Positions 35,896 through 36,346 of a stretch of DNA of 36,346 nt are shown piece by piece. The notes beneath the pieces are model-generated. The model had not been told where the DNA came from. It worked only from the letters and a program-made list of their open reading frames with translations, and made no database searches. The position numbers and the translations under genes were made by a program. Position 1 is the first letter of the stretch. Every line of letters begins with the position of its first letter. The stretch is from Actinomycetota bacterium (GTDB lineage: Bacteria; Actinomycetota; Actinomycetes; S36-B12), in assembly GCA_009699315.1 (NCBI GenBank), contig WLOK01000007.1, forward strand, positions 1-36,346. The letters are read 5' to 3'.

Positions 35896-36346
35896 GTGAC
35901 GACCCCGGAGTCGGAGTCCGCGAAACCCACGTCGCGTGCTGGCCGTAATCTCCCAGCTGCCATCGGGGTGGGTCTCGGCATCGGCATCGTCGTGCTCATC
36001 AGCCTGTTCACGTGGCGGCCGCTTTTTGTCGGCGTAGTCATTCTCGCGATCGGTATGGGCGTACATGAGCTGATCAAGGCTGGTGCATCGCGCGATATCG
36101 CGATGACTCGTGTGCCGCTTTATGCCGCTGCAGTTGTGAGCCCCGTGGTCGCCTACATCTGGGGCATCACGGCTATCACGGTCACCTTCGGAGTGACCGT
36201 CGTATTGATTTTCATGAGGAGGATTCGCGGGGGCACGTCGGGCTACGTACGCGATGTGACTGCCAGTGTGTTTGTGGCTGCCTACCTGCCGTTCATGGCG
36301 GGCTTCGTCATGGTCATGTTTGCCGCGGATAACGGACCAAGCCGAA
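35896..36346 (+). CDS. cdsA: Phosphatidate cytidylyltransferase, 3'-truncated
   Basis: The first 150 codons are present, then the window ends. From the GTG start the protein has a short polar N-terminus (TTPESESAKPTSRAGRNLP) and then at least four hydrophobic segments (about residues 22-40, 46-60, 80-115 and 130-145), as expected for the membrane enzyme that makes CDP-diacylglycerol from phosphatidic acid. The AGRNLPAAIGVGLGIG start resembles actinobacterial CdsA. The catalytic signature (S-x(8)-K-R-x(4)-K-D) lies beyond the window, so the call rests on the N-terminus and on the conserved pyrH-frr-cdsA order. Confidence 0.82.
   Translation, partial: MTTPESESAKPTSRAGRNLPAAIGVGLGIGIVVLISLFTWRPLFVGVVILAIGMGVHELIKAGASRDIAMTRVPLYAAAVVSPVVAYIWGITAITVTFGVTVVLIFMRRIRGGTSGYVRDVTASVFVAAYLPFMAGFVMVMFAADNGPSR

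Overview
The window is a gene-dense stretch of an actinobacterial (Actinomycetota) chromosome. It is moderately GC-rich (about 60 % by eye), with many GTG starts, one TTG start, TGATG/ATGA start-stop overlaps and very short gaps. The gene order follows the conserved actinobacterial core cluster also known from mycobacteria and Streptomyces. I cannot name the genus. No insertion sequence, phage gene, CRISPR array, rRNA or tRNA was seen. No stretch over 300 bases lacks a gene; the longest is the roughly 260-base leader of rpsB.

Layout. (1) 1-4579: the end of a PlsC-type acyltransferase, gpsA, a minus-strand Cys/Met-metabolism PLP enzyme, then ddl and thiL (phospholipid, peptidoglycan and thiamine-diphosphate synthesis). 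(2) 4588-9712: rpmB (minus strand), then a DAK2/FakA-like protein, recG, rsmD and coaD. (3) 9717-12640: a SepIVA/DivIVA-like coiled coil, a DUF177 protein, rpmF (a short gene at 10869-11042), rnc and mutM. (4) 12684-17434: smc and ftsY. (5) 17439-21577: the nitrogen operon amt-glnB-glnD, preceded by two sequences that fit the GlnR box. (6) 21598-25828: ffh, rpsP, a KH-domain gene, rimM, trmD and rplS (protein targeting, ribosome maturation, translation). (7) 25869-28053: two tandem type I signal peptidases and rnhB. (8) 28131-32098: a YraN-type nuclease-fold protein, a YifB/ComM AAA+ protein, dprA and xerC (DNA uptake and recombination). (9) 32101-36346: a convergent M23 peptidase-like gene, then rpsB, tsf, pyrH, frr and the start of cdsA.

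The genes are housekeeping, and I found no evidence of a new multi-gene system. The points worth a second look are regulatory or at residue level. They are a tandem GlnR-box-like array before amt; a repeated TANNNT-N6-start arrangement that suggests leaderless mRNAs for ddl, the PLP enzyme and the first signal peptidase; potential structured leaders before rpsB, rplS and rpsP; an isolated perfect DnaA-box 9-mer after rnhB; and three proteins with substitutions at motif positions (the PLP enzyme, the FakA-like middle domain, the M23 active site).
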